Source of the DNA: Streptomyces liliiviolaceus
GTDB lineage: Bacteria > Actinomycetota > Actinomycetes > Streptomycetales > Streptomycetaceae
NCBI RefSeq assembly: GCF_018070025.1
Contig: NZ_JAGPYQ010000002.1
Coordinates: 248,001-312,000 of the forward strand
Length of the DNA: 64,000 nt
Direction of reading: 5' to 3'
This document shows, piece after piece, positions 42,953 through 50,938 of the stretch. The translations under genes and the position numbers were made by a program. The notes below the pieces were generated by a model. It was not told where the DNA came from and did not search any database. It worked only from the letters and a program-made list of their open reading frames with translations. Position 1 is the stretch's first letter. Each line of letters opens with the position of its first letter.

Positions 42953-43840
42953 ATGCTGACATTCGACACCCCCGGGCCGATCCAGGTGGTTCTTGAGCTG
43001 GCGTTCGGCCAGGCCCAGATCCTCGCGACGGACCGGAGGAACACCAGGGTCGGCATGCGCCCCCAGGACCCCGGCGACCCGGTCGACGTCCGTACGGCGG
43101 AGCACGCGCGCGTCGACTACACGAGCGGCAGGCTGCTCGTGAGCGTGCCGGAACCGGGCTGTTCCGCCGGCGTGGTGGGAGCGGTGACCCTCGTGATCGA
43201 ACTGCCCACCGGGTCGAACATCCACGGCGAGGCGGTCGCCACGGATTTCCGGTGCAGTGGAACCTTGGGCAGGTGTCGCTTCACTACCGGACTCGGACAC
43301 ATCCGGCTCGACCGCACGGGAACCGTCCGCCTGGACGCCGCCTTCGGCGAGATCACGGTGAACCACGTGGGCGGGGATGCCGAGGCGACGGCGAACAGCG
43401 GAGAGGTGCGCATCGACCGGATCGACGGCAGTGCGACCATCCGGACGACCGGCGAGGGCGACATCGAGGTGGGCGATGTCGCCGGAATCGTCCGCGCCCG
43501 CACGGATGCGGGCTGCATACGCATCGGTTCGGCGCGTGCCGGCGTCGAGGCCCTGACGAGCCAGGGGGACATCCTGCTGGAGGAGGTCGTACGGGGGTCG
43601 GTCTCCGCCGACACCACGTCCGGGCAGATCGACATCGGCATCGCCGACGGAACGACGGCCCAACTGGATCTGGACTGCGGATCCGGCAAGGCGTACAAGT
43701 CCCTTTCACTGCTGGAGAGTCGACCCTTACTGGAGGAGCATGTGCACGTGAGCGCCCGTACCGTCACCGGCGACATCGTGGTGTGCCGTTCGCCCGCGAG
43801 CCCGGACGGCCCGCCCGACGGGATGAGACTCCACTCCTAG
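42953..43840 (+). CDS. DUF4097-type beta-strand-repeat protein with an in-frame TTA codon
   Basis: A 295-aa protein made of short beta repeats, from about residue 90 onward: VRLDAAFGEITVNHVGG, then ATANSGEVRIDRIDG, then the GDIEV, GCIRIG, GDILLEE and GQIDIG strands. This is the DUF4097 right-handed beta-helix pattern. There is no signal peptide or membrane segment, so it is cytoplasmic. The ATG has GGAGGAG upstream. Leu at residue 259 is encoded by TTA (43727-43729), the rare codon read by the bldA tRNA in Streptomyces, so translation is probably delayed until development or antibiotic production. The function is unknown; in other actinomycetes such proteins sit near regulators. Confidence 0.85.
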   Translation: MLTFDTPGPIQVVLELAFGQAQILATDRRNTRVGMRPQDPGDPVDVRTAEHARVDYTSGRLLVSVPEPGCSAGVVGAVTLVIELPTGSNIHGEAVATDFRCSGTLGRCRFTTGLGHIRLDRTGTVRLDAAFGEITVNHVGGDAEATANSGEVRIDRIDGSATIRTTGEGDIEVGDVAGIVRARTDAGCIRIGSARAGVEALTSQGDILLEEVVRGSVSADTTSGQIDIGIADGTTAQLDLDCGSGKAYKSLSLLESRPLLEEHVHVSARTVTGDIVVCRSPASPDGPPDGMRLHS

Positions 43841-43951
43841 GGCTGCGTCTCCCGGGGCTGGGTCCACCGGGGCCGCGTCCCGGCGTGGCGTCCCTGGCAT
43901 CAGGGGATCACGGGCCGGCGGCTCCGGAGGCTCGGGCCGGCCTCACGGCGT

Positions 43952-43987
43952 ACGGCGGAGGCGGTCCCGCTCGACCGCCTCCGCCGT
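43952..43987. terminator. Bidirectional hairpin terminator between convergent genes
   Basis: A perfect 15-bp inverted repeat (43952-43966, 43973-43987, starting ACGGCGGAGG) with a 6-base loop. It lies between the DUF4097 gene (+) and the lmbU-like gene (-). Confidence 0.75.
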
Positions 43988-43998
43988 GACCGGTCCGG

Positions 43999-44685
43999 TC
44001 AGTCCGTGAGCGCGGTCCGCGCGGCGACATCCTTCAGGACACGCTCGGCTGCGTCATCCAGAGTGGACAGCACCCATTGGTCCAGGTCGCTGCCGAGCTG
44101 CGCGGCGGCTCTGTGCCACCACTGCAGCCGGCTGTCCGGTACCGCCAGGCGCCGGGTGGCGCCGGTCTCCTCCTTGCGGAGCGAGTCGCCCTCACGCTCG
44201 GCGCGGATCGCGTTCCGGAGCTGCTTGGTGGTCCATTTCATCCGCTCCGCCCTGTCGAGCCACAGATCCTGCTCGTCGACGGGCATGGACGCCAGTTCCG
44301 CGTGGTGCTGGAAACTGAGAGCGGCGCGGCGCCGGTGGAACTCGAAGCGCCGTGACACCCAGGCGTAGTTCCGCAGGGTCTGGTATTGCAGACCCGCGGC
44401 GCGGATTCCACGCTGGTAGCGGTCGGCGTAATGGTCCTTGCCGTACGCCAGCCAGTCACCGAGCCACCACGAGGACGAGTTGAGAATTCCGGAGAGCTGA
44501 CGGCCGGCGCGTTCCCAGTCGTCGAAGGTGAGTCCCGCCGGTATCTGGAGTCCCACCCCCGTCGTGAGCACCTGGGTGCGGTGTACCTCGTGGCTCCCGG
44601 CTCTTCGTTGCCGAAGTCCTCCTTCAGAGACCTTGCCGAACAGGACGACCTTTTGACTCTCAAGCTCTTCGGGCCGATTTTTCAC
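43999..44685 (-). CDS. lmbU: LmbU-family transcriptional regulator
   Basis: A 228-aa protein starting at GTG 44685, chosen because GGAGG lies four bases upstream; an in-frame ATG at 44739 has no such site. It shows the LmbU core: TTGVGLQIPAGLTFDDW, then SSSWWLGDWLAYG and YQTLRNYAWVSRRFEF, and the later WTTKQLRNAIRAER. LmbU is a cluster-situated activator of lincomycin biosynthesis, and relatives occur in several antibiotic clusters. It probably controls part of this cluster. Candidate target sequences are the CGCCGGCG octamers at 38713, 42104 and 45395, and the palindrome upstream of its own gene. Confidence 0.88.
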   Translation of the reverse strand: MKNRPEELESQKVVLFGKVSEGGLRQRRAGSHEVHRTQVLTTGVGLQIPAGLTFDDWERAGRQLSGILNSSSWWLGDWLAYGKDHYADRYQRGIRAAGLQYQTLRNYAWVSRRFEFHRRRAALSFQHHAELASMPVDEQDLWLDRAERMKWTTKQLRNAIRAEREGDSLRKEETGATRRLAVPDSRLQWWHRAAAQLGSDLDQWVLSTLDDAAERVLKDVAARTALTD

Positions 44686-45434
44686 CGTACCTCCAAAAAT
44701 GGCTCCCATAAGCAGGGAATTCGACGGCCACATCGGCAACCGCGGAAACCATTCAGCCCGAAAAGCTCTCCGGATAAACTAATCCGACTCACCCCCGTTC
44801 ACCCGGCCATGGTTTCTGGCCGATTAAAGACCCCGTGTCGCCAGGGGGACGCAGTTACAGCGTGCACCCTCCTGGCTCTATCCGAGTAGATCCCCGACCC
44901 CGCGACCGGTTCAAGGACCCTGGCGCCATCGAACACTACTTTGCAGAGTCCTAAAAAAATGCACTCCACTCCATGGAGTCGCACTTTTGGCCCGAAATCG
45001 GTCTTTTCCTATTCGAAGGGCCCCTCGGAGAGTGCGTGTCCGTCACTCTTTCGCCCGCTGTCGGCCCGATCCCTCGGGGGAGCCCCGTCCGGCCGCCCGC
45101 CGGTGGACGGGGGCGAGTCGAACACCCCACGGTCGTGGAGCGTGCGAGGAGATGCGTTCGCCCGTGGTTGCCCCGGCAGGCATGCGCGTCCCGTCGACGG
45201 GACAGGCGCCGGTGCCCGAAGGTGCCGACAGCCGTCCTTGGAGGAGGCACGGGCCACGGGGTGGCCGGGCATCGACTTCGGGGATCCGGAACGTGGGTGG
45301 CGGTCACACCACCTGGCGTGACCGCGGGCCCCTGGAGGGCGCCCCGGTGATCCGGCCGGGCCCGGGGAGAACGCCGGGCGGCCCCGGGCAGCGCCGCCGG
45401 CGCCCGGGTCCGCGGCACCGGAGCCTCCGCCACG
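44686..45434 (-). promoter_or_regulatory. 0.75-kb intergenic region upstream of the lmbU-like gene
   Basis: No gene is seen. The part nearest the lmbU-like gene (about 44690-44990) is clearly richer in A+T than the rest of the window and likely carries its promoter. The part from 45030 to 45434 is GC-rich without coding features and contains a CGCCGGCG octamer at 45395-45402. Confidence 0.5.
44968..44979. promoter_or_regulatory. 12-bp perfect palindrome ACTCCATGGAGT
   Basis: A perfect palindrome 283 bases upstream of the lmbU-like start, flanked by AAAAATGC on one side and GCACTTTT on the other, giving a partly extended dyad. It could be an operator for the regulator gene; no binding protein can be named. 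Confidence 0.4.
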
Positions 45435-46079
45435 TCACGGCAGGCGGCTCATCAGCCCGGCCGTCTCGCGCTTGTGGGTACAGGCGCTCCGCCCGAACGA
45501 CTCCCGGACACGCTCGCGCACCTCGCCCGGTTGCTCCTGGCTCAGTTTGAACATGCCTTCCGCCCCGGTCACCGTGAACCTGAAGGCGCCCACGCCGGGC
45601 ACGATCTTGCGGAAGTAGTCGAGCGACCCGGTCATGTCCCAGCCGTTGCCGAACGCCCCCTCGAAGGCGCGCACGGTGGACTGCACCACGTCCAGAGTCT
45701 CCTCCACCGAGTCGATCTTCTCCACCCTGCCCCGGACATGCACCGTGGTGAAGTTCCAGGTCGGGGCGGCCGGGGTCACCTCGTACACCGTGGGCGACAC
45801 ATAGGAGTGCGGGCCGGTGAACGTCAGCAGCAGGACGCCGCCCGTCTCCAGGGCCGCCCAGTGCGGATTGTCCCGGTTCATATGGCCGAGCAGCGTGGCC
45901 CCCGGCAGCTCTCCGGACCAGTCGCCGGACGTCCTGGGGTCGAAGATGACCGGCAGATGCGTGGCGAACGGACCGTCCTCGGGGCTGCCATTGACCACCG
46001 CGAGCGCCAATGGATTACCACGGATCAGGTCCACCATCCATGAACTGTCCGGTTCGCGATAAAAGCTGGGCACGAACAT
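45435..46079 (-). CDS. ktzT: Piperazate synthase, KtzT type (PaiB-like haem protein)
   Basis: A 214-aa split-barrel protein that automated annotation would call a PaiB-like FMN-binding negative regulator. Family segments: MFVPSFYREPDSSWMVDLIR, HLPVIFDP, GHMNRDNPHW with His66 (equivalent, by my count, to the haem-ligand His65 of KtzT), SPTVYEVTPAAPTWNF and GMFKLSQEQP near the end. KtzT and HmtC convert N5-hydroxy-L-ornithine to L-piperazic acid by forming the N-N bond. The gene is divergent from an ornithine N-hydroxylase across a 299-bp spacer, and the NRPS has two modules with piperazate codes. These three facts support the enzyme role over a regulator role. Confidence 0.85.
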   Translation of the reverse strand: MFVPSFYREPDSSWMVDLIRGNPLALAVVNGSPEDGPFATHLPVIFDPRTSGDWSGELPGATLLGHMNRDNPHWAALETGGVLLLTFTGPHSYVSPTVYEVTPAAPTWNFTTVHVRGRVEKIDSVEETLDVVQSTVRAFEGAFGNGWDMTGSLDYFRKIVPGVGAFRFTVTGAEGMFKLSQEQPGEVRERVRESFGRSACTHKRETAGLMSRLP

Positions 46080-46378
46080 CCGGATTCACCCCTTCGGCAA
46101 TTCTCTCAGAGCATGGGCATGGCTCAGGGCATGACTGATCGCACTACTCGGACAGATAAGCCATGGGCCGCGCCACGCGAAGATTTCAGAAAATCCGCGC
46201 CGACCGTACCGCCGTCCCGTCAACGGGACAACGATTTCAGGTATCGGACATCCGGAGAATCTCAGGAACAGCCTTCGTGCCTTCTTCGAGTTGCCTTTGG
46301 CGGACTTTCTGGAGCACACTGCGGATTCGTCTCTCGGGCTACCGGCCCAGTTTCCCAGACGCAGCGGGAGAGTCTTCT
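46080..46378. promoter_or_regulatory. Divergent promoter region for the piperazate gene pair
   Basis: 299 bases between the KtzT-type and KtzI-type genes, moderately A+T-rich. It presumably holds back-to-back promoters so that both enzymes are made together. An open frame from 46163 would extend the + strand gene but lacks family similarity. Confidence 0.55.
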
Positions 46379-47731
46379 ATGGGCACAGCGGGTAGGCGCA
46401 ATCAAGAGATCTACGACCTGGTCGGTATCGGCTTCGGCCCGTCCAACCTGTCGCTCGCGATCGCCTTGGATGAGCACGGGGCGAGCGCTCAGCAGCCTCC
46501 GGTCACGTCCCATTTCTTCGAGCAGCAGCCCACGTTCGGCTGGCACCGGAACATGCTGCTGCCGTCCACGACCATGCAGATCTCATTCCTCAAGGACCTG
46601 GCGACCTTCAGGAATCCGATGTCCCGGTTCAGCTTCATCTCGTTTCTGCACGCCTCGAACCGGCTGGTGCAGTTCGTGAACAATCAGGACTTCTTCCCGA
46701 CCCGGCACGAATTCCACCAGTACCTGGAGTGGGCGGCCGCCGGCGTCGGCGACCAGGTCACCTACGGCACCGAGGTCACCTCGATCCGGCCCTGCGCCGA
46801 GGCCGGGGGCCAGGCACCCGACCTCCTGGAGGTCGAGGTGCGCGGGAGCGACGGCACCACCCGCGTGGTCACCACGCACAACGTGGCCATCTCGACGGGC
46901 CTGGTACCGCGGCTGCCGGAGGGCACCGCGACCGACGAACGGGTCTGGCACAGCTCGGAGTTCCTGGGCAGGTTCGGCGCCCACGCCCCGGACGACCTCA
47001 AGAGTGTGGCGGTGGTCGGCGCCGGGCAGAGCGCGGCCGAGATCACCCGGTTCCTCTACGACTCGCTGCCGCACGCGCAGATCTCCGCGGTCATCCCGTC
47101 CTACGGGTACTCGATCGCCGACGACACCCCCTTCGCCAACCAGGTGTTCGACCCCGACGCCGTCGACGAGTACTACTTCGGCACCGAGCGGGCCCGGGAC
47201 GCGTTCTGGCGCTACCACCGCAACACCAACTACTCGGTGGTGGACGCGGATGTCATCCGCGCCCTGTACCAGCGTTCGTACGACGAGCAGGTACGCGGCA
47301 GCCGGCGGCTGCACTTCCGCAACCTCACCCGGGTCGCCGAGGTCAACCGCGCCGGCAGCGGGACCCGGGTGATGCTGCGCTCGCTGCTCGACGACCGGAC
47401 GGAGGAACTGGCCGTCGACGCGCTGGTGTTCGCCACCGGCTACGACGGCCTGGACCCGGCCCGCCTCCTCGGCGACTTCGACAAGCACTTCCAGCGCGAC
47501 GCGGCGGGCAGACACCGGGTGGAACGCGACTACCGCCTCGTCACCGCTTCGGATCTGACCTGCGGTGTCTATCTCCAGGGCGGCACCGAGCACAGCCACG
47601 GTCTGACGTCGTCCCTGCTGTCGAACATGGCGGTACGCAGCGGCGAGATCGCCGATTCGATCGTGCTGCGGCGCACCGAGCGGGAGCTCGACCGCGCCTC
47701 CCCCGTGAAGGAAGCGCCCTCGGCCGCCTGA
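46379..47731 (+). CDS. ktzI: L-ornithine N5-monooxygenase, KtzI/SidA type
   Basis: A 450-aa flavin N-hydroxylase starting at ATG 46379, with GGGAG upstream. The FAD site is YDLVGIGFGPSNLSLAIAL near the N-terminus, the NADPH site is VVGAGQSAAEITRFL near 210-225, and the ATGY motif FATGYD is near 352-357. It hydroxylates ornithine to N5-hydroxyornithine with FAD, NADPH and O2. No hydroxamate-forming acetyl- or formyl-transferase or siderophore exporter is nearby. Instead a piperazate synthase is divergent, so the product is fed to piperazate rather than to a siderophore. Confidence 0.93.
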   Translation: MGTAGRRNQEIYDLVGIGFGPSNLSLAIALDEHGASAQQPPVTSHFFEQQPTFGWHRNMLLPSTTMQISFLKDLATFRNPMSRFSFISFLHASNRLVQFVNNQDFFPTRHEFHQYLEWAAAGVGDQVTYGTEVTSIRPCAEAGGQAPDLLEVEVRGSDGTTRVVTTHNVAISTGLVPRLPEGTATDERVWHSSEFLGRFGAHAPDDLKSVAVVGAGQSAAEITRFLYDSLPHAQISAVIPSYGYSIADDTPFANQVFDPDAVDEYYFGTERARDAFWRYHRNTNYSVVDADVIRALYQRSYDEQVRGSRRLHFRNLTRVAEVNRAGSGTRVMLRSLLDDRTEELAVDALVFATGYDGLDPARLLGDFDKHFQRDAAGRHRVERDYRLVTASDLTCGVYLQGGTEHSHGLTSSLLSNMAVRSGEIADSIVLRRTERELDRASPVKEAPSAA

Positions 47732-47742
47732 GGCGGCACACC

Positions 47743-47794
47743 GTGGGGGCGGGTGTCCGGGGCTGCGGTCACAGCCCCGGACACCCGCCCCCAC
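47743..47794. terminator. Very strong bidirectional terminator at the likely cluster boundary
   Basis: A perfect 23-bp inverted repeat (47743-47765, 47772-47794, starting GTGGGGGCGG) with a 6-base loop. It lies between the convergent ornithine hydroxylase (+) and uracil-DNA glycosylase (-) genes. Genes to the right are housekeeping in type. Confidence 0.88.
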
Positions 47795-47844
47795 GTCGGT
47801 TCCGGGGCCCCCGGGTCACCTCGGGCCGTCGTGCCCGCCCCGGC

Positions 47845-48522
47845 CTACGGCAGCCGCCAGTCCACCGGCTCGGCACCTTGCCGGGTCAACAGGTCGTTGG
47901 CCCTGCTGAACGGCCGCGAGCCGAAGAAACCGCGGTCGGCCGACATGGGCGACGGGTGCGCCGACTCCACGGAGGGCAGGTCGCCCAGCAGCGGCCGGGC
48001 GTTGCGGGCGTCGCGCCCCCACAGGATCGACACCAGCGGCTTGTCCCGGGCCGCGAGCGCCCGGATGGCCTGCTCGGTGACCTCCTCCCAGCCCTTGCCC
48101 CGGTGCGCGGCCGGCTTGCGCGGGGCGGTGGTGAGTGCCCTGTTCAGCAGCAGCACGCCCTGCCGGGTCCACGGGGTGAGGTCCCCGTTGGACGGCCTGG
48201 GCAGGCCCAGGTCCGTATGCAGCTCCCGGTAGATGTTCTCCAGGCTGCCCGGCAGGGACCGCACCTCGGGCGCCACCGCGAAACTCAGCCCGATGGCCAT
48301 CCCCGGCGTGGGATAGGGGTCCTGACCGACGATCAGGACGCGGACGTCGTCGAAGGGCTGCTGGAAGGCCCGCAGCACATTCGCCCCGGCCGGTAGATAG
48401 GTCCGGCCGGCCGCTATCTCGGCCCGGAGGAAGTCGCCCATCGCGGCGATGCGTTCGGACACAGGTTCAAGGGCCTTCGCCCAGCCTGCTTCGACAAGTT
48501 CGTGTAAAGGTCGTGGAGCCAC
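47845..48522 (-). CDS. ung: Uracil-DNA glycosylase, family 1
   Basis: A 225-aa DNA repair enzyme that excises uracil. The water-activating motif is [16 protein letters not shown] near 64-79, and the intercalation-loop motif is [17 protein letters not shown] near 190-206. GQDPYP in place of GQDPYH is usual for actinobacterial members. It marks the start of the conserved chromosomal flank, facing the cluster. Confidence 0.93.
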   Translation of the reverse strand: MAPRPLHELVEAGWAKALEPVSERIAAMGDFLRAEIAAGRTYLPAGANVLRAFQQPFDDVRVLIVGQDPYPTPGMAIGLSFAVAPEVRSLPGSLENIYRELHTDLGLPRPSNGDLTPWTRQGVLLLNRALTTAPRKPAAHRGKGWEEVTEQAIRALAARDKPLVSILWGRDARNARPLLGDLPSVESAHPSPMSADRGFFGSRPFSRANDLLTRQGAEPVDWRLP

Positions 48523-48648
48523 GGCGCGTCACTCTACTGGCTCACACCAGGGCCTCACCCATGCCCGGTGCGCACCCGGCGCGTATGAGAAGGCCGCCCG
48601 CGGAGACTGTCCGCCGAGCGCTACCCTTCCTCCTCAACGAGGGAAGGG

Positions 48649-49761
48649 GTGGAGCTTGTCGCGTCCAGTGGACTGGCGGCTGCCGTGACCGGTTCGGGGA
48701 GCGGGCCGGGCGGCGGATCCGGTGTCCTGGGGGTGGACTCCGGCGGATCGGGCCTGCGGGTCGTCCTGGCCGTCGACGGGGGCCCGGTGACGGCTCCCCT
48801 GACGTCCGGGGAACCGGTGCGCACCGGGCCGCGCGGCATCGACGCCGGGCATCTGCTGGAGCAACTGGTCCCGATGGCCCGGCAGCTGACGGCCGACGCC
48901 GGGGTCGGCACGCTCCGGGCCGTCACCGTCGGCGCCGCGGGCCTCACCACTTTGGGTGACTCGCTGCGCGCCGAGCTGCCGTCGGCGCTGGCCCGCGAAC
49001 TCGGCGTACGGCGGCTGGCGCTGGTCGCCGACGCCGTCGCGGCGTACACGGGCGCGCTGGGGCAGCGGGTGGGCGCGGTCGTCGCGGCCGGTACGGGGAT
49101 GATCGCGATCGGCACGGACCTGCGTACGTGGCGCAGGGCGGACGGCTGGGGCCATCTGCTCGGCGACAGCGGCAGCGGGGCCTGGATCGGCCAGGCCGGG
49201 CTCGACGCGGCCCTGCGCGCCTACGACGGGCGGCCGGGCGGCTCGGCGCCGCTCCTGGCCCGCGTGGAGGCCGTGTTCGGCTCCGCCCCGGCGGTCCCGG
49301 GCCGGCTCTATCCGCGCCCGGACCGGCCGGCCGTGCTGGCGGCCTTCGCACCCGAGGTGGCCGCCTGCGCCGACGGCGGCGACCCGACCGCGCTCGGGGT
49401 CCTGGCCGCCGCGGCCCGGCACATCGCCGACTCGGCCGCCGCGGTGTGCCCCGCCGAGGCGGACGTGCCGTCCGGCGGGGCCGCGGGGGCGGGCGAGGTG
49501 CGCCTCGCACTCACCGGTGGGCTGTTCAGGATGGGCGACCCCCTCCTCGTACCGCTGCGGGCCGCGCTGGCGGAGCGGCTGCCGTACGCGCGCGAGGTGC
49601 CGGCCGCGGGTGACCCGCTCGACGGGGCCGTCGGCATCGCCGTCGAGCTGGCCGACGACCGGCTCACGCTGCCCCGCGACGACAGCATGCTCCTCGTCGT
49701 ACGGGACCTCTCGGACGGCGCGGGAGCCTCGGACATCCGTGCGCAAGATCGCTCTCCGTGA
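48649..49761 (+). CDS. BadF/BadG-type ATPase, N-acetylglucosamine-kinase-like
   Basis: A 370-aa sugar-kinase-fold protein. The phosphate-1 loop is GVLGVDSGGSGLRVVLAV, the middle acidic motif is ALVADAVAAYTGAL, and the phosphate-2 segment is VAAGTGMIAIG; GHLLGDSGSGAWIG follows. Relatives phosphorylate N-acetylglucosamine or other amino sugars. The GTG at 48649 is preceded closely by GAGGGAAGG; a slightly later start is possible. It is divergent from ung by 126 bases. The exact sugar cannot be read from the sequence. Confidence 0.85.
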   Translation: MELVASSGLAAAVTGSGSGPGGGSGVLGVDSGGSGLRVVLAVDGGPVTAPLTSGEPVRTGPRGIDAGHLLEQLVPMARQLTADAGVGTLRAVTVGAAGLTTLGDSLRAELPSALARELGVRRLALVADAVAAYTGALGQRVGAVVAAGTGMIAIGTDLRTWRRADGWGHLLGDSGSGAWIGQAGLDAALRAYDGRPGGSAPLLARVEAVFGSAPAVPGRLYPRPDRPAVLAAFAPEVAACADGGDPTALGVLAAAARHIADSAAAVCPAEADVPSGGAAGAGEVRLALTGGLFRMGDPLLVPLRAALAERLPYAREVPAAGDPLDGAVGIAVELADDRLTLPRDDSMLLVVRDLSDGAGASDIRAQDRSP

Positions 49762-49880
49762 TCCACAGATAACCAGGGAGATCGCTCCGCGCGTAACTCA
49801 TCAGACAAAACCGGACGGATACCGCTCACCTGCACCCTCCCCGAACAGGGGAGCCCAGGAAACCAGTAACATTCGGCGCC

Positions 49881-50804
49881 ATGAGCTCCCCCACTGGGCC
49901 CGCGTCCGGCCTGCCAGTACGAATGCCGCGACCCCGCCAGCCCGGTCGGCACCGCCGGCCGGAACCGCTGGCGGCTCCCGAGGGCGCGCCCGCGCTCGTC
50001 CTCGCGGTGCCGGGCACGCCCAGCACCGCCACCCGCAGCCTCGCCGAGGAGATCGTGAGCATCGCGCGCTCCGAGCTGCCCGGCCTCGACGCCAGGATCG
50101 GGTACCTCGACGGGGACGACGACGAGTTCCCCACCCTCCAGTCGGTGCTGGCGCACGCCTCCGAGGAGCGTGCGCAGCGCTTCGAGCAGGCCCGCGCGGC
50201 CGGTGTGGACGTGGTGGAGCCCGACGGACCCGTCGCCGTGGTCGTGCCGCTGCTCGCCGGTCCGGACAACGCGCTGCTGCGCCGCGTCCGCCAGGCCGTC
50301 ATGGACAGCCGTGTCGCGGCCGACCTGACGGATGTGCTCGGCCCGCACCCGCTGCTCGCCGAGGCGCTGCACGTGCGCCTGTCCGAGGCGGGCCTGGCGC
50401 GCGCCGACCGGGCCAGGCTGTTCACCGTGGCGACGGCCGCGGACGGCATCATCCTGGCGTCCGTGGGCGGTGACGAGGCCGTGCAGGCGGCCGGGATCAC
50501 CGGCATGCTGCTCGCCGCGCGGCTCGCCGTGCCCGTGATGGCGGCGGCGCTGGACGAGGAGGGCTCGATCGCGGCCACCGCGGAGCAGCTGCGCAACTCC
50601 GGTTCCCAGCAGCTCGCGCTCGCCCCGTATCTGATCGGCCCCGAGCTCGACCCGGGTCTGCTCGACGAGGCCGCGAAGGAGGCGGGCTGTTCCGCCGCCG
50701 AGGCGCTGGGCCCGTACCCGGCGATCGGCAAGCTGGCGCTCGCCAAGTACACGTCGGCGCTCGGTATCGCGCCGCCGCAGCCGCAGGGCGCGCCGGTCCG
50801 CTGA
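49881..50804 (+). CDS. CbiX/SirB-like chelatase-family protein
   Basis: A 307-aa protein with two alpha/beta halves. The first is ALVLAVPGTPSTATRSLAEEI and the second begins FTVATAADGIILASVGG, recalling the duplicated CbiX fold of sirohydrochlorin chelatases. The opening histidine of true chelatases (HGS/HGT) is replaced by PGTPS, so metal insertion is doubtful and many actinobacterial members are uncharacterised. The first 40 residues are basic and Pro-rich. It ends at a hairpin terminator shared with the convergent gene. Confidence 0.72.
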   Translation: MSSPTGPASGLPVRMPRPRQPGRHRRPEPLAAPEGAPALVLAVPGTPSTATRSLAEEIVSIARSELPGLDARIGYLDGDDDEFPTLQSVLAHASEERAQRFEQARAAGVDVVEPDGPVAVVVPLLAGPDNALLRRVRQAVMDSRVAADLTDVLGPHPLLAEALHVRLSEAGLARADRARLFTVATAADGIILASVGGDEAVQAAGITGMLLAARLAVPVMAAALDEEGSIAATAEQLRNSGSQQLALAPYLIGPELDPGLLDEAAKEAGCSAAEALGPYPAIGKLALAKYTSALGIAPPQPQGAPVR

Positions 50805-50834
50805 GGCGCCGACCGGGCAGTCGCGCGCAGGCAC

Positions 50835-50883
50835 CAACCCCGAAGGGCCCGCTCCGAGACCGGAGCCGGGCCCTTCGGGGTTG
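50835..50883. terminator. Bidirectional hairpin terminator
   Basis: A near-perfect inverted repeat of about 22 bp (starting CAACCCCGAAGGG, ending CCCTTCGGGGTTG) with one bulged G. It lies between the convergent CbiX-like and lactonase-like genes. Confidence 0.8.
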
Positions 50884-50938
50884 CCGAGCCTCCTGGGACG
50901 CCCTTCAGCAACCCCTCGGCGGCCCCTCGGCAGAACGC

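Noticed and set aside
45435..46079. PaiB-like FMN-binding transcriptional regulator
   Set aside because: The position opposite an ornithine N-hydroxylase and two piperazate NRPS codes favour piperazate synthase of the KtzT type.
46379..47731. Hydroxamate siderophore pathway gene
   Set aside because: No acyltransferase, siderophore NRPS, IucA/IucC synthetase or iron-siderophore transporter is nearby; the piperazate route explains the gene better.
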